Assembly (NCBI RefSeq): GCF_002007235.1
Contig: NZ_MUHW01000001.1
Coordinates: forward strand, 1 to 64,000
Direction: 5' to 3'
Source: Oribacterium sp. C9
GTDB taxonomy: Bacteria > Bacillota > Clostridia > Lachnospirales > Lachnospiraceae
Length of the DNA stretch: 64,000 bases
Every line of letters starts with the position of its first letter. The stretch's first letter is position 1. The position numbers and the translations under genes were made by a program. The notes under the pieces are model-generated. The model was not told the DNA's origin. It did not search any database and saw only the letters and a list, made by a program, of their open reading frames with translations. Shown here one piece after another: positions 1 to 10,236 of the stretch.

Positions 1-203
1 TCATCCCGTTCAGAACTCACTAGCTTAGCTTGTTCTGTCCGTTATTCTTTACTGCGAATAAATTCGCTTGACCTCTTTGGTCGTTTGCTTCCGAGCCCTT
101 TTGGACTCTTCCGCTCTGAAAATCTAATTCTTAGAATCTTCAGGGTCTGTGTATTAATCGATCTTTGATTTTCAAGGTTCAATTTGTTGTGTTTTTTGCA
201 ACC
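1..203 (-). other. probable rRNA operon leader (5' part only)
   Basis: No reading frame stands out. Read on the minus strand, the stretch lies directly downstream of a strong promoter and holds a TTGAACCTTGAAAATCAAAG-like segment (about 163-182) similar to sequences found just ahead of rRNA genes in many Firmicutes. It also contains small hairpins such as GCGAAT-tt-ATTCGC. The rRNA genes themselves would lie left of the window edge, so this is an inference. Confidence 0.5.
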
Positions 204-208
204 TACTT

Positions 209-237
209 ATACTAGCAAATCACTTTTGAAATGTCAA
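209..237 (-). promoter_or_regulatory. strong promoter reading off the left edge (probable rRNA promoter)
   Basis: On the minus strand TTGACA (232-237) is followed after 17 bp by TAGTAT (209-214). It lies downstream of tRNA-Ser and feeds the putative rRNA leader. Confidence 0.6.
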
Positions 238-266
238 ACACATTTTTAACTTTTTTGAAGTTAAAA

Positions 267-356
267 CGGAGCAGGAGGGATTTGAACCCTCGCGCCGGTT
301 TTATCCGACCTACACCCTTAGCAGGGGCGCCTCTTCGGCCTCTTGAGTACTACTCC
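267..356 (-). tRNA. tRNA-Ser(GCU)
   Basis: The minus strand folds as a class II tRNA of 90 nt. The acceptor stem GGAGUAG pairs with CUGCUCC with one G-U pair, the anticodon loop reads CUGCUAA (anticodon GCU), there is a long variable arm, and the T arm carries GGUUCAAAUCC. The discriminator base is G, as in other serine tRNAs. The CCA end is not encoded. Confidence 0.95.
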
Positions 357-438
357 TTATAGTCATTAAATGACATTCAAACGTTCCCTACCAAGGTATC
401 TTTGGGATTCGTTCTGCACCTTTTTGAGGTGCCTTAGT

Positions 439-467
439 ATATTAACAATCTTTTTTATCTATGTCAA
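439..467 (-). promoter_or_regulatory. promoter of tRNA-Ser
   Basis: On the minus strand TTGACA (462-467) is followed after 17 bp by TAATAT (439-444), about 75 bp upstream of the tRNA 5' end. The intervening leader contains a GCACC/GGTGC hairpin. Confidence 0.6.
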
Positions 468-507
468 TAGTTCTTTATACTTTATCTTATCTAAAACTGC
501 ATTAATT

Positions 508-550
508 TAAAAAATAAAGAGGAACATACTATATATAGCATGTTCCCCTT
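508..550 (-). terminator. intrinsic terminator of gyrA
   Basis: On the minus strand GGAACAT and ATGTTCC (521-546) form a stem around an AT-rich loop, followed by a T-rich run (TCTTTATTTTTT). It lies about 40 bp beyond the gyrA stop codon. Confidence 0.8.
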
Positions 551-585
551 TATTTCAACTCATTAAATCATTTCGATCTTCATAA

Positions 586-3126
586 TCAGATATTATCATC
601 TTCAGACTGTTGTTCTTCTATATCAGCCTCTTCCAACTCTCTTTGCATATCTGCTTCGGTTGTTGACTCTCTAACCTTTGCAATAGATGCAATTACGACA
701 TTGGAATCTGATTCTATATTCATAAATTTAACACCTGATGTATTTCTTCCGATATCCTTGGCATCCTTAAGAGACATTCTTATAATTACACCCTCATTGG
801 TAATCAACATAATTTCTCTTGTTTTATCTGTAAGCTTAAAACCTACGAGATTTCCGGTCTTTTCTGTTATCTTATAACATCTCAGACCCTTTCCGCCTCT
901 CTTTTGAAGCTTGAATTCAGATACACTTGTCAGCTTTCCCATGCCCTTTTCAGATACAACGAGCACAAAATCTCCCTGACTTATCTTCTGCATTCCAACA
1001 ACAACGTCGTCATCAGATAAAGTGATTCCACGTACGCCAAAAGAACTTCTTCCTGTAATACGTACATCACTCTCGTTGAAACGTATAGCCATACCATTTC
1101 TGGTACCGATCATGATATCTTCATCCTTATCAATCAGCTTAGCCTCTATAAGTCTGTCATCATCTCTTAAGGCTATTGCGATCAATCCTGATTTTCTGAT
1201 ATTTGAATACTGTGATATAGGTGTCTTCTTTACAGTTCCGTTTTTGGTAGCAAGAAGAAGGTACTGATCAGAGTCAGCATAATCATCATTTATTGCAAAT
1301 GAAGCTGTCACATACTCATCAGGAGCAAGCTGAAGCAGATTTACCAATGCTGTTCCTCTTGACGTACGTGAAGCTTCCGGGATCTTATATGCCTTTATTC
1401 TGAAACAGCGTCCCATATTTGTGAAGAACATAATGTAATGCTTATTTGTCGTCATAAACAAGTCTTCAATTATGTCATCATTTATGGTCTGCATGCCCTT
1501 GATGCCCTTACCACCACGGTTTTGCTGCTTAAAGTTTTCCGGAGACATACGCTTTATGTAACCAAGTCTGGTCGCTGCTATTACTGTATCATCATCCGGA
1601 ATAAGATCTTCATCATCTATAGAATCATCAAATCCAAATTTGGTTACTCTGTCATTTCCGTATTTGTCGGCAATAACATCTATTTCATCTTTTATTACAC
1701 CAAGCATCTTTTTAGGATTATTTAAAAGCTCGTTATAATATGCGATCTTTCTCTTCAGATCATCATATTCATCCTTAAGCTTTCCTCTTTCAAGTCCTGT
1801 TAATGCTCTTAATCGCATATCAACAATGGCCTGAGCCTGAACTTCATCAAATCCGAATTTTACAGAGAGATTTGCCTTTGCTTCTTCAGTATTTGCTGCA
1901 GCTCTGATCGTATGAACAATCTCATCAATATGATCAACTGCCTTAAGTAATGCCTCTAAAATATGAGCTCTCTCTTCAGCCTTATTAAGATCATATCTTG
2001 TTCTGCGATTGAATACATTAACCTGATGTTTTAGATATTCATCCAATATCTCCATGAGGTTTAATGTTTTTGGCTCACCGTTAACTATGCATAACATAAT
2101 TACTCCAAATGTGGTCTGTAACTGTGTATGCTTGTACAACTGATTCAATACCACATTAGGATTAGCGTCTCTTCTGAGCTCTATATTGATCTTTGATGTT
2201 GATCCCTTACCTGATGCGTCATTGATATATGTAATACCATCTATTTTCTTGTCTTTTACAAGTTCTGCTATATTCTCGATAACTCTTGAACGATAAACAA
2301 CATATGGTAATTCTTTAACAACTATGCGATGTTTTCCATTTGGCATAGCTTCAATTTCGCATACTGCTCTGAGCTTTATTTTTCCTCTTCCTGTACGATA
2401 TGCTTCTTCTATGCCCTTTCTTCCGAGAATTATACCTCCGGTTGGAAAATCAGGACCAGGTATTACCTGCATTATATCTTCGATGGTAGTTTCTTTATCA
2501 TTGATCTTATTTTCGATAATAAGATCTACTGCCTTTATTACTTCTCTCAGATTATGTGGAGGAATATTGGTAGCCATACCTACAGCTATTCCTGTTGCAC
2601 CATTTACGATCAAATTTGGAAATTTTGCAGGCAGAACCTCAGGTTCGTCATACTCATTTGAAAAGTTAGGCATAAAATCAACGGTATCTTTATTGATTCC
2701 TGCTAACATTTCTCCGGCAAGCTTTGACATCTTTGCCTCTGTATATCGCATGGCAGCCGGAGAATCTCCATCATCAGAACCAAAGTTTCCCTGCTTATCA
2801 ACCAAAACATGTCTCATCGACCAGGGCTGACCCATATACACAAGTGCTCCATAAATAGATGAATCTCCATGTGGATGAAATTTACCCATACATTCACCTA
2901 CAATTGTTGCACACTTTTTTGTTTTCTTATCCGGTGTTACTCCCAAAGTCTGTAAAGAATAAAGTACTCGTCTCTGTACAGGCTTCAGTCCATCTCTAAT
3001 ATCCGGGATAGCTCTTGATACGATTACGCTCATCGCATAATCAATATAAGAGTTTTCCATAGTCTTTTTGAGATCTACATCCTGGACCTTATCAAAAACA
3101 TTTGGCTCCAAAATTTTTTCCTCCAA
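586..3126 (-). CDS. gyrA: DNA gyrase subunit A
   Basis: This is the DNA-cleaving and rejoining subunit of gyrase, which introduces negative supercoils with GyrB. The protein has 846 residues, close to the family norm. The active-site tyrosine is Y128 in the AAMRYTEA motif, and the quinolone-determining segment GKFHPHGDSSIYGA lies at residues 81-94. Residue 93, equivalent to E. coli D87, is glycine rather than an acidic residue. The C-terminal beta-pinwheel carries a GyrA box written QNRGGKG and a second partial copy KRGGKG. The acidic C-terminal tail is typical. It lies 51 bp downstream of gyrB on the same strand and ends in a strong terminator. Confidence 0.97.
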   Translation of the reverse strand: MEEKILEPNVFDKVQDVDLKKTMENSYIDYAMSVIVSRAIPDIRDGLKPVQRRVLYSLQTLGVTPDKKTKKCATIVGECMGKFHPHGDSSIYGALVYMGQPWSMRHVLVDKQGNFGSDDGDSPAAMRYTEAKMSKLAGEMLAGINKDTVDFMPNFSNEYDEPEVLPAKFPNLIVNGATGIAVGMATNIPPHNLREVIKAVDLIIENKINDKETTIEDIMQVIPGPDFPTGGIILGRKGIEEAYRTGRGKIKLRAVCEIEAMPNGKHRIVVKELPYVVYRSRVIENIAELVKDKKIDGITYINDASGKGSTSKINIELRRDANPNVVLNQLYKHTQLQTTFGVIMLCIVNGEPKTLNLMEILDEYLKHQVNVFNRRTRYDLNKAEERAHILEALLKAVDHIDEIVHTIRAAANTEEAKANLSVKFGFDEVQAQAIVDMRLRALTGLERGKLKDEYDDLKRKIAYYNELLNNPKKMLGVIKDEIDVIADKYGNDRVTKFGFDDSIDDEDLIPDDDTVIAATRLGYIKRMSPENFKQQNRGGKGIKGMQTINDDIIEDLFMTTNKHYIMFFTNMGRCFRIKAYKIPEASRTSRGTALVNLLQLAPDEYVTASFAINDDYADSDQYLLLATKNGTVKKTPISQYSNIRKSGLIAIALRDDDRLIEAKLIDKDEDIMIGTRNGMAIRFNESDVRITGRSSFGVRGITLSDDDVVVGMQKISQGDFVLVVSEKGMGKLTSVSEFKLQKRGGKGLRCYKITEKTGNLVGFKLTDKTREIMLITNEGVIIRMSLKDAKDIGRNTSGVKFMNIESDSNVVIASIAKVRESTTEADMQRELEEADIEEQQSEDDNI

Positions 3127-3177
3127 ATAACTTTGTTAAAACATCTATAACGAATTCAAATGTATTTATAACAATCC

Positions 3178-5148
<1,971 letters not shown>

Positions 5149-5168
5149 TTATTCTTCCTCATAAAATC

Positions 5169-6275
5169 CTATACCGGAATTTCGCTTCTATCATTCAACT
5201 TCGTAATTGTACCATTTACTACATGAAACAGTTCATCAATATGAAAACGATTATTCACAAAATCATCAAGTCCGGTACAGGTAATGATATTTTGTGTATC
5301 ACTTAACAGATTTAAAAGATAATTCTGCCTTTTGGAATCAAGTTCTGATAAAACATCATCCAGTAAAAGTATAGGATCATCGTCTATCTTTTTTCTTACC
5401 AGCTCTATTTCGCTTAATTTTAATGCCAATGCAGCTGTTCTCTGCTGACCTTGTGAGCCGAATTTTCTAATATCTTTATCATCGATCATAAAAAGAAGGT
5501 CATCTCTGTGAGGTCCTGCCAAAGTGACCTGCTGCTTTAATTCTGATTCCCGTACTCGTAAGAGTTCATTCTGGAAATTATCAATGGAGACATTGGCATC
5601 ATATGTGATTTTTAATTTTTCAACACCACCTGTAAGCTGATGATGAATATCTATGATTATATCCTTAAGTTCCTCTATAAACTCTTTTCTGATCTCAATG
5701 ACCTTTGATCCATATTTTACAAGCTCTTCATCCCATACAGATAATGTATCCAAAAGTGAAGGTTTGATTCTTATATCTTTTAAAAGCTTATTTCTCTGGT
5801 TTAATGTTTTATTATATCTCGCCAGATTATATAAATAAACTTTATCAAGCTGACATAATTCAAGATCCATAAAACGTCGTCTTATGGCCGGACCTTCTTT
5901 TATCAACCCTAAATCCTCAGGACTGAAACTGACTATATTGGCAATACCAAATAGCTCTGATGCCTTATGTATAGGTATCTCATCTATAGCGATTCCTTTG
6001 GATTTATTTTTCTTTAAATGCATATCTATGCGGTAAGGTATATTTCTTTTCCTTACCTCCATTTTGATATGCGCTTCATCGTTTCCGAATTGGATAAGAT
6101 CCTTATCTCTGGCTATCCTATATGATTTTGATGTAGATGCCAGAAATATGGATTCAAGCACATTTGTTTTCCCCTGAGCATTATCCCCGAAAAAAATATT
6201 TGTGCCCGGGCTCAGTTTTACTTTTAACGATTGATAATTTCTAAAATTTTTCAGCTCTAATGACTCTATTATCAT
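5169..6275 (-). CDS. recF: DNA replication and repair protein RecF
   Basis: RecF is an SMC-like ATPase that helps load RecA at gaps. The 368-residue length is normal. Walker A reads GDNAQGKTN near residue 30, an ABC-type signature SQGQQRTAALAL lies near residue 275, and Walker B reads ILLLDDVLSELD near residue 300. The start ATG lies 7 bp beyond the dnaN stop, so the two genes are almost certainly one transcript. The small S4-domain gene (yaaA type) that often sits between dnaN and recF in Firmicutes is absent. Confidence 0.96.
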   Translation of the reverse strand: MIIESLELKNFRNYQSLKVKLSPGTNIFFGDNAQGKTNVLESIFLASTSKSYRIARDKDLIQFGNDEAHIKMEVRKRNIPYRIDMHLKKNKSKGIAIDEIPIHKASELFGIANIVSFSPEDLGLIKEGPAIRRRFMDLELCQLDKVYLYNLARYNKTLNQRNKLLKDIRIKPSLLDTLSVWDEELVKYGSKVIEIRKEFIEELKDIIIDIHHQLTGGVEKLKITYDANVSIDNFQNELLRVRESELKQQVTLAGPHRDDLLFMIDDKDIRKFGSQGQQRTAALALKLSEIELVRKKIDDDPILLLDDVLSELDSKRQNYLLNLLSDTQNIITCTGLDDFVNNRFHIDELFHVVNGTITKLNDRSEIPV

Positions 6276-6282
6276 CTAATAC

Positions 6283-7404
6283 TTACACTGCATCTGAATT
6301 AAAATTTACAGGAAGGATCATGTAATTATATGTCTTTTCATCATCTCTTATAAAACAAGGAGAACGTGGTATAGACATATAGATAGATACTTCCTCATCC
6401 TCAATATTTCTAAGAGCATCAACTAAGAACTTAGGATTAAATCCTATCATAAGATCATTTCCTATCTTCTTGATAGCTACTTCTGCGTCCATGGTTCCAA
6501 GATCTGTATTGATCTTCAAGCCCATTACATTCTCTTCGATCTTAAGAACCAGAGGCTGTTTGTCGTTATCTCTTACAAAAATCGTAGATCTGTCAAGACA
6601 GTCAAGGAGATTTTTACGGTTAACTACAATTTTGGTCTCATAATCCTCAGATAACATCTGTGCTACATGGAAATATTCTCCATCTATAAGTCTCGTTACA
6701 ACTAAAGTATTATTAAACTCAAACATTATATGATTTCTTGAGAAATAGACTATGACCTCATCATACATTCCGCCGCTTAAGACCTTTATAAGTTCATTCA
6801 ATGCTTTTCCAGGAACTATAGCCTTTGCAGATTCATAAGACTGGTTAAGCTTTACCTGTCTTATGGATATTCTGTGACCATCCAATGAAGTTACTGTAAG
6901 ATTGTCATCCTTTATCTCAAATAATTCTCCGGTCATCTTTTTATTATTATCGTTCATGGCTATAGAAAAGATAGTCTGAGAAATAATCTGCTTAAGTGTG
7001 TACTGTGAAAGGGACACAGACTGAGTCTTGTCAATTTTAGGTAATGCTGTAAATTCATTACCATCTCGACCTGCTATTTTAAATACAGAGTTTTCGCAGG
7101 TAATGATAGTATTATTTCTGGAATCAGTCTCTATTGTTACCTGCATATCTTCGGATTCAGGTAATCTTCTTATAATTTCAGAAAAGATCTTTGCTTCAAG
7201 AGCTACTTTTCCGGATTCTACTATTGTGCCTTCACAAACAGTTTCAATTCCAAATTCCGTATCATTACCAATCAGCTGGATTTTTCCATTGGAAGCGTCT
7301 AACAAAATGCACTCTAATATTGACATAGTTGTTTTTGATGGCACAGCTTTTGAAACGATATTGATAGCATTAGTCAGATCATTCTTTTTGAACTGTAATT
7401 TCAT
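6283..7404 (-). CDS. dnaN: DNA polymerase III beta sliding clamp
   Basis: This is the processivity clamp that encircles DNA and tethers the replicative polymerase. At 373 residues it has the family length and three repeated clamp folds. It starts MKLQFKKNDLTNAINIV and ends in a typical IMLP(V)-type tail (YNYMILPVNF). It sits between dnaA and recF in the classical origin order, about 160 bp after the dnaA stop. Confidence 0.96.
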   Translation of the reverse strand: MKLQFKKNDLTNAINIVSKAVPSKTTMSILECILLDASNGKIQLIGNDTEFGIETVCEGTIVESGKVALEAKIFSEIIRRLPESEDMQVTIETDSRNNTIITCENSVFKIAGRDGNEFTALPKIDKTQSVSLSQYTLKQIISQTIFSIAMNDNNKKMTGELFEIKDDNLTVTSLDGHRISIRQVKLNQSYESAKAIVPGKALNELIKVLSGGMYDEVIVYFSRNHIMFEFNNTLVVTRLIDGEYFHVAQMLSEDYETKIVVNRKNLLDCLDRSTIFVRDNDKQPLVLKIEENVMGLKINTDLGTMDAEVAIKKIGNDLMIGFNPKFLVDALRNIEDEEVSIYMSIPRSPCFIRDDEKTYNYMILPVNFNSDAV

Positions 7405-7564
7405 ATATAGGCCTCTCTTATATTAATTAATTATTTTAATTCTTAGTAATACTAATAGGGGATGTGGAAATGTGAAAAAGTCATTTCTACGGCTCTATCA
7501 GTGGGTTTTTACGCTTTAATAACTATGTTGAAATCTATTTTATAAAATGTTTATAAATAAAATC

Positions 7565-8941
7565 CTATGGAGATATCTTTTTGCGTAATGTCTCAATTGT
7601 GGATTTCAATTGTTCATTTGTGCGTAATTCTGTGGATATCTTATCAATTCCGTGCATTATAGTAGTATGATCTCTTCCGCCTAGATATTCACCTATATTC
7701 TTCAATGGTGCATCAGTCATATTTCGGCAGAGATACATGGCTATCTGCCTTGGGAAGACTATTTCTTTGTTCTTCTTTTGTGAAGCAATTTCCAGATTGG
7801 TGATTCCAAAATGCTCCGCAACAGTTGAAATGATCAGTTCGGGAGTTATTTCCTTAGGTCCTTCAGGAGTTATATGATCCTTTAAAAGTTCCTCTGCAAG
7901 TGATAACTCTATGGTCTGTTTCTTCAGTCTGGACATGGCTACGATCTTTGTTAATGCACCTTCAAGTTCCCTTATGTTGGATTTAATATTCGTAGCGATA
8001 TACTTAATTATTTCATTGTCAATATTTACATGCATGAGCTCTTCTTTTTTTCTCAGAATAGCCATACGTGTTTCAAAGTCAGGCATCTGAATGTCAACAA
8101 TTAATCCAACTTCAAATCTGGATCTTAGTCTGTCTTCCAGATTATCGATATCTTTTGGAGGTTTATCAGATGCGATAACTATCTGCCTTTTATTTTCATA
8201 TAATGTATTAAATGTATGGAAGAACTCTTCCTGAGTTCCGGTCTTACCAACTATAAACTGAATATCATCTATTAAAAGAACATCCAATTCTCTATATTTA
8301 TTCCTAAAATCATCAGGTGTCATGTCGTTCTTGTTTCTGATTGATTCAACGAAGTCGTTCATAAACGTCTCAGAAGTTACATAACGTATCTTGGCTTTAG
8401 GATTGTTTTTTAATATAAAATGGGCTATGGAATGCATTAAATGAGTCTTTCCAAGTCCGGCTCCTCCATAAATATATAACGGGTTATACATTTCTCCCGG
8501 AGATTCCGCTACAGCAAGAGAAGCTGCATGTGCCAGGTTATTACTGGATCCTACAACGAAAGTATCGAAGGTATATTCTCCATTAAGGTTGGCCTCTTTC
8601 AGAGTTTCTTCTAATATAATACTGGGATCCTTTTTATCATTGATGGCTCCCTGTAATTTCTTTACATATTCACGGGCATCGCTTTCAATGAAGAAATGAA
8701 CTTCAACCGGAATATTTGTTTTTTCTTCAATAGCAACCTTTAAAAATAATGAATATTTTTTATCCAGGTATTTAATAAATCCCTCCTCAGGAACGATAAT
8801 CAATAACTCACCGTTGATAAAATCAAATATCTTTAATGGTTTAAGCCATGTATCAAAGGATACCTGCAAAATATCATGTTCTTCCTTCATATTTTGCAGA
8901 ATTTCATCCCAATTATTACGGATGGTTTCAAAATTATTCAT
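7565..8941 (-). CDS. dnaA: chromosomal replication initiator DnaA
   Basis: DnaA binds DnaA boxes and melts the origin. All four domains can be followed over 458 residues: an N-terminal interaction domain, a linker (about 90-120), the AAA+ ATPase with Walker A GGAGLGKTH (159-167) and Walker B VLLIDDIQF (about 216), and the C-terminal helix-turn-helix with the signature GGRDHTTIMHG. The ATG has a good ribosome-binding site (AAGGAG). Its promoter, TTGATA-17-TATACT, has an exact DnaA box in the spacer, which suggests autoregulation. Confidence 0.98.
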   Translation of the reverse strand: MNNFETIRNNWDEILQNMKEEHDILQVSFDTWLKPLKIFDFINGELLIIVPEEGFIKYLDKKYSLFLKVAIEEKTNIPVEVHFFIESDAREYVKKLQGAINDKKDPSIILEETLKEANLNGEYTFDTFVVGSSNNLAHAASLAVAESPGEMYNPLYIYGGAGLGKTHLMHSIAHFILKNNPKAKIRYVTSETFMNDFVESIRNKNDMTPDDFRNKYRELDVLLIDDIQFIVGKTGTQEEFFHTFNTLYENKRQIVIASDKPPKDIDNLEDRLRSRFEVGLIVDIQMPDFETRMAILRKKEELMHVNIDNEIIKYIATNIKSNIRELEGALTKIVAMSRLKKQTIELSLAEELLKDHITPEGPKEITPELIISTVAEHFGITNLEIASQKKNKEIVFPRQIAMYLCRNMTDAPLKNIGEYLGGRDHTTIMHGIDKISTELRTNEQLKSTIETLRKKISP

Positions 8942-8977
8942 GTGAGGTTCTCCTTAATAGATAAAATCACATATTAA

Positions 8978-9006
8978 AGTATAACAGAGTGTGGATAAAA
9001 TATCAA
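8978..9006 (-). promoter_or_regulatory. dnaA promoter with embedded DnaA box
   Basis: On the minus strand TTGATA (9001-9006) and TATACT (8978-8983) are 17 bp apart. The exact DnaA box at 8990-8998 lies in the spacer and a second exact box at 9014-9022 lies just upstream. Confidence 0.75.
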
Positions 9007-9192
9007 TCAAGTGTGTGGATAAGTATTATCAGTATAGTTTTTTCCACACAATATGTACACAAAGTGACGGTATATAAGGATTTTTTGTGAACATTATATC
9101 CACTTATCCACATAGTTATACACAGATTGTGGAATAATTCTTATACTGTTGAAATGTGTATAAATTTGTTGATAAACTTACTAAAAAATTCA

Positions 9193-9221
9193 TTGACGAA
9201 AAATAAGTCTTTCTTTATAAT
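9193..9221 (+). promoter_or_regulatory. rpmH promoter
   Basis: TTGACG (9193-9198) and TATAAT (9216-9221) are separated by 17 bp, which leaves a 5' leader of about 115 nt before the rpmH start. Confidence 0.85.
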
Positions 9222-9254
9222 ATACAAACGATGTTTACCCTAGATCTGGAGATG

Positions 9255-9319
9255 CTTCAGGACTAAGGGCTATTAAGGAGTCCAACATTGAAAACTAAAA
9301 ATCAATGGAGTCCTGAAAG
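9255..9319 (+). promoter_or_regulatory. rpmH leader with alternative hairpins
   Basis: TTCAGGACT (9256-9264) can pair with AGTCCTGAA (9309-9317) over 9 bp. The GGACT within it can instead pair with AGTCC at 9279-9283. The two pairings exclude each other. A regulatory role is inferred only. Confidence 0.4.
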
Positions 9320-9343
9320 ATTATCAGAAAAGGAGGTGTCAGT

Positions 9344-9487
9344 ATGCATAAGGGAAAAATGACATTCCAGCCTAAGACAAGACAGAGAGCCAAGGTTCAT
9401 GGATTTAGAGCAAGAATGGCTACAGCAGGCGGAAGAAAGGTACTGGCTGCCAGAAGAGCAAAAGGTAGAGCAGCATTAACAGTATAA
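9344..9487 (+). CDS. rpmH: 50S ribosomal protein L34
   Basis: This is the small basic protein of the large ribosomal subunit, 47 residues. The conserved core [19 protein letters not shown] and the [13 protein letters not shown] segment are unmistakable. The start at 9344 is chosen because a near-perfect ribosome-binding site (AAAGGAGGTG) lies 6-7 nt upstream. An internal ATG five codons later is the alternative. It is the first gene rightward from oriC, in the conserved rpmH-rnpA-yidD-yidC-jag-mnmE-mnmG order, and is followed by its own terminator. Confidence 0.97.
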   Translation: MHKGKMTFQPKTRQRAKVHGFRARMATAGGRKVLAARRAKGRAALTV

Positions 9488-9507
9488 TAGTTATTGATTT
9501 ATGATTG

Positions 9508-9534
9508 AGACCGCTTTATTTAGCGGTCTTTTTT
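9508..9534 (+). terminator. terminator between rpmH and rnpA
   Basis: AGACCGCT pairs with AGCGGTCT (9508-9529) and is followed by a T run. It would reduce rnpA expression relative to rpmH. Confidence 0.85.
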
Positions 9535-9568
9535 CATGTTATAAGTTTTGATTGTGGGGTTTGAAAAA

Positions 9569-9904
9569 ATGAAACGTTTTCCTTCTATAAAAAAGAATAA
9601 GGATTTTCAGATTACCTACAAAAACGGTAAATCTCATGCTACCGGTGCACTTGTAATGTATATTATGGAAAATGGGCTTCAATACAACAGGATAGGTATA
9701 TCATGCTCAAAGAAGGTCGGTAATTCTGTCGTTAGACATACATTTGCACGTAAAATGAGAGAGATCTTCAGATTAAATGATCATAAAGTTAAAAAGGGTA
9801 TAGACATCATCGTAGTTATTCGTTTTAAAGCAAATTTTTGCGATTATAAGCAACTTGATTTGCAGTATAACAATCTTTTAGACAGGCATCATATCTTGAT
9901 ATAA
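9569..9904 (+). CDS. rnpA: ribonuclease P protein component
   Basis: This is the protein cofactor of RNase P, which matures tRNA 5' ends. It has 111 residues from the ATG at 9569, giving the standard MKRFPSIKKNKDF start. A longer frame back to a TTG at 9548 lacks a ribosome-binding site. The family signature appears as GISCSKKVGNSVVRH followed by ARKMREIFR, so the classical RNR motif is RHT here. It sits directly between rpmH and yidD, as in most bacteria. Confidence 0.93.
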   Translation: MKRFPSIKKNKDFQITYKNGKSHATGALVMYIMENGLQYNRIGISCSKKVGNSVVRHTFARKMREIFRLNDHKVKKGIDIIVVIRFKANFCDYKQLDLQYNNLLDRHHILI

Positions 9905-10010
9905 ACGATATTAATCGTATTTTTTGAATTGAAGTGAGACAATATTTTATTTTTATTTCATATTTATATAGAAGAATTTAGATTTAAGTCTCTATTTGAA
10001 AGGATTGGGT

Positions 10011-10223
10011 ATGATATCAAAATTGATGATTTTTTTTATTAGATGTTATCAAAAGGGTATCTCACCTTATATTGGTGCTCACTGTAAATATACTCCTACA
10101 TGTTCTCAATACGCCATTGAGGCATTAAAAAAGTATGGTTGTATTAAAGGTACATTGTTGGCCATATGGCGCATCCTAAGGTGCAATCCGTGGTCAAAAG
10201 GCGGTTATGATCCTGTTCCTTAA
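10011..10223 (+). CDS. yidD: membrane protein insertion efficiency factor YidD
   Basis: This is a small membrane-associated protein of 70 residues, thought to assist YidC-dependent insertion. Hallmarks are the three cysteines in [15 protein letters not shown] and RCNPW, and the terminal GGYDPVP. The ATG at 10011 is chosen because GAAAGGA lies 7 nt upstream; a TTG further upstream has no such site. It ends 13 bp before yidC. Confidence 0.93.
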   Translation: MISKLMIFFIRCYQKGISPYIGAHCKYTPTCSQYAIEALKKYGCIKGTLLAIWRILRCNPWSKGGYDPVP

Positions 10224-10236
10224 CCGGAGGTAATCC

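Larger units (their letters stand above)
8942..9230. other. replication origin oriC
   Basis: The AT-rich region between divergent dnaA and rpmH holds three exact TTATCCACA boxes: 8990-8998 (minus), 9014-9022 (minus) and 9104-9112 (plus). It also holds one-mismatch copies at 9040-9048 (TTTTCCACA), 9116-9124 (TTATACACA) and 9155-9163 (TGTGTATAA). The following AT-rich tract at about 9125-9225 is the natural candidate for the unwinding element. Gene order and box density together make this the chromosomal origin. Confidence 0.92.
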
